Assembly (NCBI RefSeq): GCF_004794465.1
Contig: NZ_SSDJ01000081.1
Coordinates: forward strand, 1-64,000
Direction: 5' to 3'
DNA from: Microbacterium sp. K24
GTDB lineage: Bacteria > Actinomycetota > Actinomycetes > Actinomycetales > Microbacteriaceae
DNA: 64,000 nucleotides
Positions 48,352 to 57,504 of this stretch are shown piece by piece (within the stretch, counting starts at the first letter, position 1; each line of letters begins with the position of its first letter). The position numbers and the translations under genes are program-made. The notes below the pieces were generated by a model. That model was not told the DNA's origin and did no database searches. It saw only the letters and a list, made by a program, of their open reading frames with translations.

Positions 48352-49689
48352 ATGAGTTCCCCCACCACCAGCGGCACCCACAGCCGGGCGCGACGCGCCG
48401 GCATCGCCGCCTTCGTCGGCACCACGATCGAGTGGTACGACTTCTACGTCTATGCGACGGCCGCGGCCCTCGTCTTCGGTCCGCTGTTCTTCCCGAGCGG
48501 CGACCGGCTCGCCGAGACGGCCGCCGCCTTCGCCACGTTCGCGGTCGCCTTCCTCGTCCGCCCGCTCGGCGGCATCATCTTCGGCCACATCGGCGACAAG
48601 CTCGGCCGGCGCACGTCGCTCGTCATCACGCTGCTGCTGATGGGCGCCGCCACGGTGCTCGTCGGCTGCCTGCCGACCTACGAGAACGTCGGCATCCTGG
48701 CGCCGATCCTCCTGATCCTGCTCCGCGCGATCCAGGGTCTCGCGGTCGGTGGCGAGTGGGGCGGCGCGGTGCTCATGAGCGTCGAGCACGCGCCCGAGAA
48801 GTCGAAGACCTTCTACGGCGGCTTCACGCAGCTCGGCAACCCCGCTGGCGCCCTGCTGGCCTCCGGCATCTTCGCGATCATGTCGCGCATGGGTGAGAAC
48901 TTCATCATCGACGGCGGCTGGCGCATCCCGTTCCTGCTCTCGATCGTGCTGGTCGGCGTCGGATTCTGGGTGCGCTACCGCGTCGAGGAGACCCCGGTCT
49001 TCGAGACCAAGGTCGAAGGCCGCAAGCAGTCGATGCCGCTGGCCTTCGCGCTGCGCACCAACTGGCGTCCGATCCTGCTCGGCATCGGCATCCTCCCGAT
49101 CTCGACCGGCGGCTACTACCTCGCGACGACGTTCGTCACGGCCTACGCCACCGGCGAGCCGATCTCGGTCAGCGAGCAGGTCATCCTCGACGCGATGACC
49201 ATCGCCTCCTTCGTGGAGTTCCTCGTGACGCTGCCGGTCGCCTGGCTGGGCGACAAGTGGGGCCGCAAGAACGTCATGTACATCGGCCTGATCACCTCGG
49301 TGCTGACCTTCGTGCCGTTCCTGCTGATCATGCCGGGACGCGTCGAACCGCTGATCTTCCTCTTCGCGTCGCTGGTGCGCATCGCGATGAGCGCGACCTA
49401 CGCCCCCATCGCGGCACTGCTCGCGCAGATGTTCCGTCCGCAGGCCCGCTACACCTCGATCGCGCTGTCGTACGGCGTGGGCGCCGCGGTCTGGGCCGGA
49501 TTCTCGCCGTGGTTCGCGACGCAGCTCATCGCCTGGACGGGCAGCATCTGGTCGGTCATCGCGATGTTCATCGGCATGGCCGTGATCGCCGGCGTCTGCA
49601 CGAAGCTCGCGCCGCAGCACTCGGATGAAGCCCCGGTGACGGCATCCTTCACCGCCCGCACCGACACGACGGCGAACCGGCTGCCCTGA
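48352..49689 (+). CDS. MFS transporter, MHS family
   Basis: The 445-residue protein has the MHS signatures FVGTTIEWYDFYVYATAAAL split after helix 1, FGHIGDKLGRRTSLV and RAIQGLAVGGEWGGAVLMSVEH, and twelve predicted helices. It is related to the transporter at 20046 but not closely. First gene of the operon with an amidohydrolase, an AruI-like decarboxylase and a ureohydrolase, so the cargo may be an arginine-derived or guanidino acid. The last 40 bases are imperfectly duplicated just downstream. Confidence 0.9.
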   Translation: MSSPTTSGTHSRARRAGIAAFVGTTIEWYDFYVYATAAALVFGPLFFPSGDRLAETAAAFATFAVAFLVRPLGGIIFGHIGDKLGRRTSLVITLLLMGAATVLVGCLPTYENVGILAPILLILLRAIQGLAVGGEWGGAVLMSVEHAPEKSKTFYGGFTQLGNPAGALLASGIFAIMSRMGENFIIDGGWRIPFLLSIVLVGVGFWVRYRVEETPVFETKVEGRKQSMPLAFALRTNWRPILLGIGILPISTGGYYLATTFVTAYATGEPISVSEQVILDAMTIASFVEFLVTLPVAWLGDKWGRKNVMYIGLITSVLTFVPFLLIMPGRVEPLIFLFASLVRIAMSATYAPIAALLAQMFRPQARYTSIALSYGVGAAVWAGFSPWFATQLIAWTGSIWSVIAMFIGMAVIAGVCTKLAPQHSDEAPVTASFTARTDTTANRLP

Positions 49690-49744
49690 TCGGCGCCGCC
49701 TCCCTCACCGCCCGCACCGACACGACCGCGAACAGGCTCCCATG
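49649..49744 (+). repeat. 40-base imperfect direct repeat at the transporter/amidohydrolase junction
   Basis: Unit 1 (49649-49688) is the 3' end of the transporter coding region. Unit 2 (49705-49744) is noncoding and ends on the ATG of the next gene. They match at 36 of 40 positions with a 56-base period. It looks like a local tandem duplication that supplied the upstream sequence and the start of the amidohydrolase gene. Confidence 0.75.
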
Positions 49745-51409
49745 AGAAAGCTCACCCCCTTCGACCGCTCTGCCCAGACCACGCCGCGACTGCTCACGGC
49801 GCGGGCGATCCACACGGCGGATGCCGAGGCCACCACGGCCACGGCGATGCTCACCGATCGCGGACGGATCCTCGCGATCGGCACCCCCGCCGAGTGCGAG
49901 GCTGCGGCCGAACGGGGTGGGCACTCCCCGGAGCGGATCGATCTCGGCGACGCGGTGGTCGTTCCCGGCTTCGTCGACGCGCACGCCCACCCCCTGATGT
50001 TCGGGCAGCTGATGACGTGGGTCGACTGCGGGCCCGAGAAGGCCGGCAGCATCCCCGAGATCGTGGCTCTGCTGCAGGCGGCCGCCGCCGAGACTCCGGA
50101 AGGGCGGCCCGTCCGCGGCTACGGCTACGAGCAGCGCAACCTCGCCGAGAAGCGGCATCCCACCCGCTTCGAGCTCGACGAGGTCGCGACGGACCGCGAG
50201 GTGTACCTGATGAACGCCTCGGGTCACGGCGGCGTCGTCAACTCGCACACGCTCACGGTGAACGGCGTCGACCGCGACACCCCGAATCCCGACGGCGGGG
50301 AGTTCTTCCGCGACGCCGACGGCGAGCTGACCGGCGAGCTGTCGGATGCCGCCTGCAACATCCTCACCGGCGTGCATGGCGTGAAGATCGGCCACCACGG
50401 GCCGAACTTCCACCTCGCCGACGAGCCCGAGGAGCACCTCCGCCAGCTGGATGCCGCGACGCAGCGTTTCCTCGCCGGCGGTGTCACCTCGATCGGCGAC
50501 TGCCAGGTCACGCGCCGCGAGTTCGACATGTACCTGCGTCTCGCCGAGGCGGGGCGGCTGGAGCTGCGCGTGTCGATGTACCTGCTCTCGCACCTGCTCG
50601 ACGAGGCGCTCGAGATGGGGCTGGTCGGGCAGTTCGGCAACGCGCACCTCAGCTTCGCCGGCATCAAGCTCTACGCCGACGGCACGCTCGGCGGCTGGAC
50701 CGCGTACTTCCCCGACGGCTATGTGGGCGACCCGTGCCGCACCGGTCAGCTGTACCACGAGCCCGCCGAGTACACCGCGCTGATCAGCAAGGCCCACGCG
50801 GCCGGCCTCCAGACCGCGACGCACGCGCAGTCGCCGACCGCGATCGAGATGGTGGTGTCGGCGATCGAGGCCGCTCTCGCCGAGCGTCCGGATGCCGATG
50901 CCCGGCACCGCATCGAGCATTGCGGCCTGCCGACGCCCGAGCAGATCGAGCGGATGGCCGTCTCCGGCATCCGTCCGGTGAACCAGACGCAGCACTACTT
51001 CAACTGGGGGGAGGGCGTCGAAGAGGCCATCGGCACCCCGGGGGAGCGCTTCAACCCGCTCGGCGAGTTCGAGCGCGCGGGTGTGCCGTTCACGATCTCG
51101 TCGGATGCTCCGGTCGCCGAGCCCATCCCGCTCGAGGCCATCCAGACCGCGGTCACCCGCGTCACGCGTCGCGGGCACAAGCTCGGACCCGACGACCTGC
51201 GGGTCTCCGCGCTCGCCGCGCTGCGTGCCCACACGATCGAGGGCGCGATCTCGATCGGCCGCGAAGACGATCTCGGATCTCTCGAGGTCGGCAAGTACGC
51301 CGACTTCGCCGTGCTCTCCGACGATCCGCTCGCCGTGGCCGCCGAGGACATCGCCGCGATCACCGTGCGCGAGACCTGGGTGGACGGGGAGCGTCGGCAC
51401 CGTGCCTGA
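49742..51409 (+). CDS. YtcJ-type metal-dependent amidohydrolase (third copy)
   Basis: The 555-residue protein is a third AAH-3 member, distinct from the two at 4932 and 6409: metal pair HAH at 81-83 in VPGFVDAHAHPL, YEQRNLAEKRHPT, IKLYADGTLGGWTAYF, THAQSPTAIEM, RIEHCGLP and SSDAPVAEPIPLEAI. It probably hydrolyses an amide, imine or guanidino-acyl bond. Only a weak cagg site precedes the ATG. It overlaps the decarboxylase gene by eight bases, so the proteins are made together. Confidence 0.85.
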   Translation: MRKLTPFDRSAQTTPRLLTARAIHTADAEATTATAMLTDRGRILAIGTPAECEAAAERGGHSPERIDLGDAVVVPGFVDAHAHPLMFGQLMTWVDCGPEKAGSIPEIVALLQAAAAETPEGRPVRGYGYEQRNLAEKRHPTRFELDEVATDREVYLMNASGHGGVVNSHTLTVNGVDRDTPNPDGGEFFRDADGELTGELSDAACNILTGVHGVKIGHHGPNFHLADEPEEHLRQLDAATQRFLAGGVTSIGDCQVTRREFDMYLRLAEAGRLELRVSMYLLSHLLDEALEMGLVGQFGNAHLSFAGIKLYADGTLGGWTAYFPDGYVGDPCRTGQLYHEPAEYTALISKAHAAGLQTATHAQSPTAIEMVVSAIEAALAERPDADARHRIEHCGLPTPEQIERMAVSGIRPVNQTQHYFNWGEGVEEAIGTPGERFNPLGEFERAGVPFTISSDAPVAEPIPLEAIQTAVTRVTRRGHKLGPDDLRVSALAALRAHTIEGAISIGREDDLGSLEVGKYADFAVLSDDPLAVAAEDIAAITVRETWVDGERRHRA

Positions 51410-53012
51410 CGTCGCCGCCGACTACGCCGACACCGCGGGCCGCGCGGTGCTCGAGACCATCCGCGCCTATGGCGTGACCGCGATCTTCGGTATCCCCGGC
51501 ACCCACAACCTCGAGCTCTACCGGCCGCTCGCCGATCTCGGCATCCGCGCGGTGACGAACCGCCACGAGCAGGGATCCGGCTACGGCGCCGACGGATGGG
51601 CGCACCAGACCGGCCTCCCCGGCGTGGTCATCACCACCTCCGGACCGGGACTGCAGAACGCCATGAGCGCGATCGGCACCGCCTTCTGCGAGTCGCGTCC
51701 GCTGCTCGTGCTGTCGCCCGGCGTGCCCCTCGGCGCGGAGTTCGCCGACGTCGGCACCTTGCACGAGACGAAGGATGCCACGGCCATGGTCGGCGCGATC
51801 GCCGAGTGGTCGCGTCGCGTGCAGTCGGCGGCAGAAGCCGTCGAGGCCGTGCACGATGCGTTCACCCTCTTCCGAACCGGTCGCCCGCGGCCTGTGCATA
51901 TCGAGATCCCCCTCGACGTTCTCGAAGCCGCAGCGGATGTCCCCCTCGCGGATCGGAAGGCACGATCCGTGCCCGATCCCGCCGCGGGCGACCCCTCCTC
52001 CGTGGCGGATGCCGCGCGCCTGCTGGCCTCCGCTCGCACCCCGGTGATCGTCGCCGGTGGCGGAGCGACGGATGCCGCCGCAGAAGTCACCGCGCTCGCC
52101 GAGCACCTGGGTGCTCCGGTGCTCACGACGCTGAACGGCAAGGGCGTCGTCGACGAGCGGCATCCGCTGTCCCTCGGATCGAACCTGCGCCTCGCGGCCG
52201 CACGCGCCGTCGCGGAGGATGCCGATGTGCTGCTCGTGATCGGGTCGAAGCTCGGCGAGGCCGAGCTGTGGGCTCCGCGGCTGGAGGCGCGCGGAGCCGT
52301 CGTGCGCGTCGACATCTCGCCCGCGCAGCGCGACAAGAACCTCACCGCGACGGTCGGGATCACGGGTGATGCGACGGCGATCGCCGGTTCGCTGCTCGCA
52401 GCTCTCCCTTCGGAAGGGCGACCGGCCCCCGATCTCACCGCGGCGCGCGCGGCGATCGATGCCGAGATGCGTGAGACCGCGCCGGATGCCGTCGCCCTCG
52501 CCGAGATCATCGTCGAGGGCCTTCCCGCCGACGCGATCGTGGCCGGTGACTCCTCGCAGATCGTCTACATGGCGCTGGGCAGCGTGCTGCGGGCGCAGCA
52601 TCCGCACTCCCTGCTGTACACGCCCACCTACGCGACGCTCGGCTACGGCCTTCCCGCGGCGATCGGCGCGCGCGTCGCGCAGACCGAACGCCCGGTCGTC
52701 ACCGTGATCGGCGACGGCGCATTGATGTTCTGCGTGAACGAGCTCGTGACCGCTGTCGAGCAGCGCCTCGACGTCACGATCGTGTGCGTCGACAACGGCG
52801 GCTACGCCGAGATCCGTCAGAACGAGGTGGATCGCGGAATGTCCCCGATCGGCGTCGACCTCGTGCAGCCCGACTGGGCGGCCCTCGCGACGGCGTTCGG
52901 CGCGACCGGACGCCGGGTCGATCGTCGCGACGACATCGTGCCGAGCATCCGCGCCGCCATCGCCGAGGGCGGCGTGCAGCTCGTCCACATCCCCACCGGA
53001 AGACAGGACTGA
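51402..53012 (+). CDS. TPP-dependent 2-oxo acid decarboxylase, AruI-like
   Basis: The 536-residue protein is a three-domain TPP enzyme: Glu56 in [15 protein letters not shown] contacts the thiamine ring, [14 protein letters not shown] follows, the central domain has [13 protein letters not shown], and the TPP-Mg motif runs from GDG (437-439) to Asn465. Overall it resembles the acetolactate synthase group and in particular 5-guanidino-2-oxopentanoate decarboxylase (AruI), with [14 protein letters not shown] and [18 protein letters not shown] start overlapping the amidohydrolase. Followed two bases later by a ureohydrolase, the enzyme expected two steps further along in arginine transamination. 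Acetolactate synthase-like or oxalyl-type activity remains possible. Confidence 0.82.
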   Translation: MPDVAADYADTAGRAVLETIRAYGVTAIFGIPGTHNLELYRPLADLGIRAVTNRHEQGSGYGADGWAHQTGLPGVVITTSGPGLQNAMSAIGTAFCESRPLLVLSPGVPLGAEFADVGTLHETKDATAMVGAIAEWSRRVQSAAEAVEAVHDAFTLFRTGRPRPVHIEIPLDVLEAAADVPLADRKARSVPDPAAGDPSSVADAARLLASARTPVIVAGGGATDAAAEVTALAEHLGAPVLTTLNGKGVVDERHPLSLGSNLRLAAARAVAEDADVLLVIGSKLGEAELWAPRLEARGAVVRVDISPAQRDKNLTATVGITGDATAIAGSLLAALPSEGRPAPDLTAARAAIDAEMRETAPDAVALAEIIVEGLPADAIVAGDSSQIVYMALGSVLRAQHPHSLLYTPTYATLGYGLPAAIGARVAQTERPVVTVIGDGALMFCVNELVTAVEQRLDVTIVCVDNGGYAEIRQNEVDRGMSPIGVDLVQPDWAALATAFGATGRRVDRRDDIVPSIRAAIAEGGVQLVHIPTGRQD

Positions 53013-53014
53013 CC

Positions 53015-53965
53015 ATGACCGACAACATCGGCCCCATCGACGCCTCCGTGAACCCCCGATATTCCGGGATCGCGACCTTCGCCCGGCTGCCGCGCATCGA
53101 GGATGTGCCGCGCGCCGACATCGCCGTCGTCGGCATCCCCTTCGACTCCGGCGTGAGCTACCGCCCCGGCACGCGCTTCGGCCCGTCGCACGTGCGCGAG
53201 TCGTCGCGTCTGCTGCGTCCGTACAACCCCGCGCAGGACGTCTCGCCCTTCGCGATCGCGCAGGTGGTGGATGCCGGTGACATCCCGGTGAACCCCTTCG
53301 ACCTGACCGCCGCGGTGAGCGAGGTCGAGACGGCCGCGATCGCCCTCGGCGAGCAGGTGCAGCGCATCGTCACGATCGGCGGCGACCACACCGTCGCGCT
53401 GCCGCTGCTGCGGGCTGTCGCCGCGAAGCACGGCCCGGTCGCGGTGCTGCACTTCGACGCACACCTCGACACCTGGGACACGTACTTCGGTGCGCCGATC
53501 ACGCACGGCACGCCCTTCCGCCGGGCGAGCGAAGAGGGGCTGATCGACCTCACCGCGAGCTGCCACGTCGGCACCCGCGGCCCGCTGTACTCGAAGCAGG
53601 ACCTCGAGGACGACGAGCGCCTCGGCTTCTCGATCGTGTCGAGCGAGTACATCGAGGAGCACGGCGTCGAGGCCGCGATCACGCGGGTCCTGCAGCGCAT
53701 CGGCGACAAGCCGCTGTACGTCTCGATCGACATCGACGTGCTCGACCCCGCGCATGCCCCCGGCACCGGCACCCCCGAGGCCGGAGGCCTGACGAGCCGC
53801 GAGCTGCTGCGCATCCTGCGGGCTCTCGGCGCGCAGAACATCGTCGGCGCCGACGTCGTCGAGGTCTCCCCGGCATACGATCACGCGCAGATCACCGGCA
53901 TCGCCGCGAGCCACGTCGTCTACGAACTCGTGAGTCTGCTGGCCTCACAGGTCGCGCAGCCGTAG
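53015..53965 (+). CDS. Agmatinase/guanidinobutyrase-family ureohydrolase
   Basis: The 316-residue protein has all ureohydrolase manganese motifs: [21 protein letters not shown] with its three ligands, and [19 protein letters not shown], plus the N-terminal [19 protein letters not shown]. It releases urea from a guanidino compound. Agmatinase, guanidinobutyrase and guanidinopropionase look alike; with an AruI-like decarboxylase as neighbour, guanidinobutyrase is the likeliest. Last gene of the operon; an inverted-repeat block separates it from the convergent RIO kinase. Confidence 0.88.
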   Translation: MTDNIGPIDASVNPRYSGIATFARLPRIEDVPRADIAVVGIPFDSGVSYRPGTRFGPSHVRESSRLLRPYNPAQDVSPFAIAQVVDAGDIPVNPFDLTAAVSEVETAAIALGEQVQRIVTIGGDHTVALPLLRAVAAKHGPVAVLHFDAHLDTWDTYFGAPITHGTPFRRASEEGLIDLTASCHVGTRGPLYSKQDLEDDERLGFSIVSSEYIEEHGVEAAITRVLQRIGDKPLYVSIDIDVLDPAHAPGTGTPEAGGLTSRELLRILRALGAQNIVGADVVEVSPAYDHAQITGIAASHVVYELVSLLASQVAQP

Positions 53966-53987
53966 CCCCGGCATCCGGCGTCGGCGG

Positions 53988-54078
53988 TTCCGGTCGCACT
54001 TTCCGCCGCCTTTTCCTCGCGGAGGCGGCATCCGTTGCGACCGGAAGGAGAGCTGGCGGCATCCGTTGCGACCGGAAG
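53988..54078. repeat. Inverted and direct repeats in the convergent gap (terminator-like)
   Basis: ttccggtcgca (53988-53998) pairs with tgcgaccggaa (54036-54046), enclosing a second gccgcc/ggcggc stem. The right arm belongs to a 24-base direct repeat at 54024-54047 and 54055-54078 (period 31). It lies between the ureohydrolase and the convergent RIO kinase, so it can act as a two-way terminator; the repeated unit may be a dispersed element. Confidence 0.65.
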
Positions 54079-54095
54079 GGTCGTGGCCGAAGGCC

Positions 54096-54923
54096 TCAGG
54101 CGTAGGACGCGGCGAGCAGCTCGGCGAACAGCTCCTCCGGGTCGCATTCCACGCGCCGGCGGGTGAACCAGTCGCAGATGTTGACGCAGTCGCGGTGCAG
54201 CAGATCCAGTCCCTGCGGGTTCGCGATGATGTCGACGATCTGCGGCAGGTCGATCACGCGCACGCGACCCTCGTGCACGAGCAGGTTGTACGCCGACAGG
54301 TCGCCATGGGCGAAGCCCGCGGCGGCGAACACCCGCATGATCTCGACCACCTGGTCGTAGAACCCGGCGAGCTCGACACGCTCGTTGCGCACCTGGGCGA
54401 GACGGGGAGCGGCCGTGCCGTGCGCGTCGCCGAGGAACTCCATCAGCAGCTCGGTGCCGTTGACCTGCACCGGGTAGGGCACGGGCGCGCCCAGCTCCCA
54501 CATGCGGCACAGCGCCTCGAACTCGGCGAACGACCACTGCGCCGCGGCGACCTCCCGCCCGTGGCTGGATTTCCGGGCGAGGGCTCGGGCGTCGCGGGTG
54601 TTCCGGGTGCTGCGGCCCTCGGTGTAGACGGCCGAGCGGTGGAAGCTGCGATGCTCCGCCGAGCGGTAGCGCTTCGCCGCGAGCAGCGTGCGTTGCGCCG
54701 GGTCATCGGGCACAGCGCGCTCCAGAAGGAACACGTCGGCCTCCTTGCCGGTCTTGAGGATGCCGAGCTCGGTGTCGAGCGCGCCGGCGGAGGTGACGAC
54801 CCAGTCCGGCCGGGGCTCGGGTCCGCGTTCGGTGGGGGTGACGGCCGGCCACGTGGACCAGCGCTGGTTCTCGCCGGGTTCGACGTCGGCGAAGAAGAGT
54901 TCTGTTTCGAGAGGATCAGACAA
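54096..54923 (-). CDS. RIO1-type serine/threonine kinase
   Basis: The 275-residue protein has the RIO flexible-loop motif TGKEADVFL (58-66), a catalytic loop HGDLSAYNLLVH from 206 (Asp208, Asn213) and the metal loop VIDLPQIVD. RIO kinases act as ATPases in ribosome maturation in eukaryotes and archaea; bacterial roles are poorly known. The start is TTG at 54923 with ggag seven bases before it; there is no better ATG. A 20-codon open frame with a strong ribosome site lies 34 bases upstream. Confidence 0.87.
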   Translation of the reverse strand: MSDPLETELFFADVEPGENQRWSTWPAVTPTERGPEPRPDWVVTSAGALDTELGILKTGKEADVFLLERAVPDDPAQRTLLAAKRYRSAEHRSFHRSAVYTEGRSTRNTRDARALARKSSHGREVAAAQWSFAEFEALCRMWELGAPVPYPVQVNGTELLMEFLGDAHGTAAPRLAQVRNERVELAGFYDQVVEIMRVFAAAGFAHGDLSAYNLLVHEGRVRVIDLPQIVDIIANPQGLDLLHRDCVNICDWFTRRRVECDPEELFAELLAASYA

Positions 54924-54957
54924 GATGTGGCTCCGGAAGAGGAGGCCACGCCAGGGA

Positions 54958-55020
54958 TCAGGAGCGGGTGGCCTCGAAGGGAAGGTGGTCGGCGGAGAGC
55001 GCGACAGAGACGGTGTTCAT
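54958..55020 (-). CDS. Possible 20-residue leader peptide upstream of the RIO kinase
   Basis: On the minus strand an ATG at 55020 opens a 20-codon frame, MNTVSVALSADHLPFEATRS, ending in TGA at 54958. gggagg lies 11-17 bases upstream of the ATG. Past the stop, gaggccac (54942-54949) can pair with gtggcctc (54968-54975), so translation of the small frame could open or close a hairpin just before the TTG start. Too short to be certain. Confidence 0.45.
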   Translation of the reverse strand: MNTVSVALSADHLPFEATRS

Positions 55021-55122
55021 GTCCTCAGCTCCTCCCGCTCGGGCCTTCCGGGCTCGTCCCGGTGCGTCGATGAGCCTAGGCCGCCGGCATCCGGCTTGTC
55101 CAGACCCGGCGCCGCCGTGCCT

Positions 55123-56175
55123 TCAGTCGCGAGCGTCGGGCGGGGTGAGACGGACGAGCACCCCGTCGCCTTCGCCGCCGATCGCGACCACCCATGAGTC
55201 CCCGGTCCAGACGGCGGCGTTCGCGCCGCACAGGAAGGGGAGCGGATGCTGCGCCTCGCCGTCGCTCAGCGAGAGCGCATCCGTGCGGAACACCTCGGCC
55301 TTGGCGCAGCTCTCGCGCCGGGCGATCGCCTCTCTCGCCTCGGACGATCCGCCCACCGTCACGCCGCGGACGTTCGACTCCTCGGGCTCGCCGCCCCACC
55401 AGAGCGCGGTGCCGTCCGGACCCACGGCGACACGAGGATGGTCGGCCGCCTGTTCGTGCGCGCTCAGCTCGGAGCCCTCGGCGTCCAGCACGATCCGCGC
55501 CGATGGCGTCGCCAGGTAGATGCGTCCCTCGGCGTCGACATCGAGGTCTACCGGCGGAACGCCGGGGAACGTATCGGGGGCGTCGTCGAGCGACAGGGGT
55601 GCGCTGTACAGCAGGGTCCTCGCACCGTCGTCGAGATCGACCCGCAGCAGCTGGTAGTCCAGATATCCGGTGGATCGGGGCTGATACCGCACGACGATCG
55701 CATCGCCGTCGTGCACGGCGATATCGCCGAACGCGAAGTCGCCGAAGTCGTCGTTGCTGACCGCCGGCTCTCGGGGCAGGTCACGCACCGTCATCGTCGT
55801 CGTGTCGATCACCGACAGCACCGGCGCTCGCTCGTTCCGGGTCACGACGAGGTCCGTACCGGACAAGACCGCTATGGTGCCGCCGCCCGCGAGCAGGTCG
55901 TCGTCTTCGCTGCGCGGCATCGCCAGCGTCTCTCCGTCGACGCCGACATGCAGCAGCGTCTCGCCCGATCGTGCCCAGAATCCGCCCGACCCGTCCGCCG
56001 CCAGTCCCTGCATCCCGAACGCGAAGTCGGTGCGTCCGACAGCGCTCTGGAAGGGGATCGGCTCCAGCGTCCAGTCGTCCGGGCCGACCTGCGGAGCGCA
56101 GCCGGCGACGAGAGCGCCGACTGCGACGAGACCGAGCAGGCGCAGCATCCGTCTGCCCCTCGTGCCCGATCGCAT
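55123..56175 (-). CDS. Extracytoplasmic lipoprotein, probable beta-propeller
   Basis: The 350-residue precursor has a lipobox LVAGC with Cys26. The mature part reads as repeated blade-like units (GLAADGSGGFWARSGETLLHV, LDVDAEGRIYLATPS, VAVGPDGTALWWGG split by loops), with two further Cys in the C-terminal third. No catalytic motif; a sensor or binding role is possible. I start at ATG 56175; ATG 56148 would also leave a workable signal peptide. Divergent from the MFS exporter gene. Confidence 0.7.
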   Translation of the reverse strand: MRSGTRGRRMLRLLGLVAVGALVAGCAPQVGPDDWTLEPIPFQSAVGRTDFAFGMQGLAADGSGGFWARSGETLLHVGVDGETLAMPRSEDDDLLAGGGTIAVLSGTDLVVTRNERAPVLSVIDTTTMTVRDLPREPAVSNDDFGDFAFGDIAVHDGDAIVVRYQPRSTGYLDYQLLRVDLDDGARTLLYSAPLSLDDAPDTFPGVPPVDLDVDAEGRIYLATPSARIVLDAEGSELSAHEQAADHPRVAVGPDGTALWWGGEPEESNVRGVTVGGSSEAREAIARRESCAKAEVFRTDALSLSDGEAQHPLPFLCGANAAVWTGDSWVVAIGGEGDGVLVRLTPPDARD

Positions 56176-56288
56176 GCCTCCCACTCTGGTGGCGGCAGAT
56201 GGGAGAAACCGGTGAGCCCCGGACGAATGGTCGGATGCCGCGGACGACCGGTCGGGCGCCGGCATCCGCATGCTGGGAGGGTGGAACC

Positions 56289-57479
56289 ATGACGACGACA
56301 GCGCCCATCCCGACGACAGCCCCCTCTCGCACCGAGCGGATGCCGTACGCCGCGCTCATCGTCATGATGCTCATGAGCTTCCTGCTGGTGACGGCCGAGT
56401 TCCTTCCGAACGGCGTGCTCACCGCGATGGCGGAGTCGCTGCGCATCACGCCCGGCCAAGCGGGGCAGACCGTCACGGTCACCGCGTTCGTCGGGCTGCT
56501 GGTGGCGCCGACGATCGGCCTGATCTTCCCGCGTCTCGACCGTCGATCGCTGCTCGTGTGGATGGCGCTCGCCGCGGCGGTGTCGAACCTCATCGTCGCG
56601 ATCTCGCCGAACCTCATCCTGGTGCTGCTGGCCCGCTTCCTGCTCGGTGCCGCGATCAGCGCATTCTGGTCGATGTCGATCACGGTCGCCGCGCGCATCG
56701 CGGGACCCGAGCGACTCGGGCGCGCGGTCATGTTCACCGCTGCCGGCGCCTCGTTCGCCACGGCGGCCGGCGTGCCGATCGGGGTCATGCTGAGCGAACT
56801 CATCGACTGGCGCACGGTCTTCGCGCTCGCCGGCGTCGTCACCGGGCTGCTCGCGATCCTCCTGCGCACGCTGCTGCCCTCGGTGCCGGCCGAGCGGGCA
56901 TCGAGTCTCCGCCTGCTCGTCGACACGGTGCGCCGTCCCGGCATCAGTCTCGGCATGATCGGTCACGTGCTGGTCGTGCTCGGCCACTTCCTCGCCTACA
57001 CGTATGTGCGTCTCGCGCTGGAGCGCATCCCCGACGTCGACGCGTCGACCATCGTCGTGCTGCTCGCCCTGTTCGGCGCCGGCGGCCTGATCGGCAACCT
57101 CGTGATCGGTCTCGTCATCGACCGTTCGTTCGCGTTCTTCGCCGTGTTCGCCCCGCTCGCGATCGCGGTGTCGGTGGCCTCGATGATCCTGCTCTCGGGC
57201 ACGGTCGTCGGCATCGGGATCGTCGTGTTCGTGTGGGGCTTCTTCTTCGCCTCGTGGCTGATCGTCGCGAACACCTGGGTCGGGCACCGGATGCCGGACC
57301 GCCTCGAAGCCGGCGGCAGCCTCGTCGTCGTCGGGTTCCAGGCCGCGATCATGATCGCGGCGGGCGTCGGCGGCTTCCTCGTCGACACTCTGAGCGTCGA
57401 GCTGGTCTACACCGTCGGAGCGGCGATCCTGCTCGTCGGCGCCGTGCTCTTCGGGGCCTCGAACCGCGTCAGGCCCTGA
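56289..57479 (+). CDS. MFS transporter, DHA1-type exporter
   Basis: The 396-residue protein has twelve helices with the AraJ/PbuE-like pattern MSFLLVTAEFLPNGVLTAMA in helix 1, GLIFPRLDRRSLL after helix 2 and LLARFLLGAAISAFWSMSIT in helix 4. Members export sugars, nucleosides or drugs. The ATG follows gggagg; longer in-frame extensions cross the divergent gene. It is convergent with an AraC regulator, which may control it. Confidence 0.85.
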   Translation: MTTTAPIPTTAPSRTERMPYAALIVMMLMSFLLVTAEFLPNGVLTAMAESLRITPGQAGQTVTVTAFVGLLVAPTIGLIFPRLDRRSLLVWMALAAAVSNLIVAISPNLILVLLARFLLGAAISAFWSMSITVAARIAGPERLGRAVMFTAAGASFATAAGVPIGVMLSELIDWRTVFALAGVVTGLLAILLRTLLPSVPAERASSLRLLVDTVRRPGISLGMIGHVLVVLGHFLAYTYVRLALERIPDVDASTIVVLLALFGAGGLIGNLVIGLVIDRSFAFFAVFAPLAIAVSVASMILLSGTVVGIGIVVFVWGFFFASWLIVANTWVGHRMPDRLEAGGSLVVVGFQAAIMIAAGVGGFLVDTLSVELVYTVGAAILLVGAVLFGASNRVRP

Positions 57480-57489
57480 CGGGGAGCAT

Positions 57490-57504
57490 CCGGCCCTAGG
57501 CCGG
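57490..57504. terminator. Compact two-way hairpin between MFS and AraC genes
   Basis: ccggcc (57490-57495) and ggccgg (57499-57504) flank cta, which is the AraC stop codon read on the minus strand. The hairpin is only 10 bases after the MFS stop. Confidence 0.45.

Noticed and set aside
48130..49620. Extension of the Lrp regulator to about 795 residues
   Set aside because: The extra part is antisense to the MHS transporter. The AsnC domains begin at the ATG at 48129 and a real promoter region lies between the genes.
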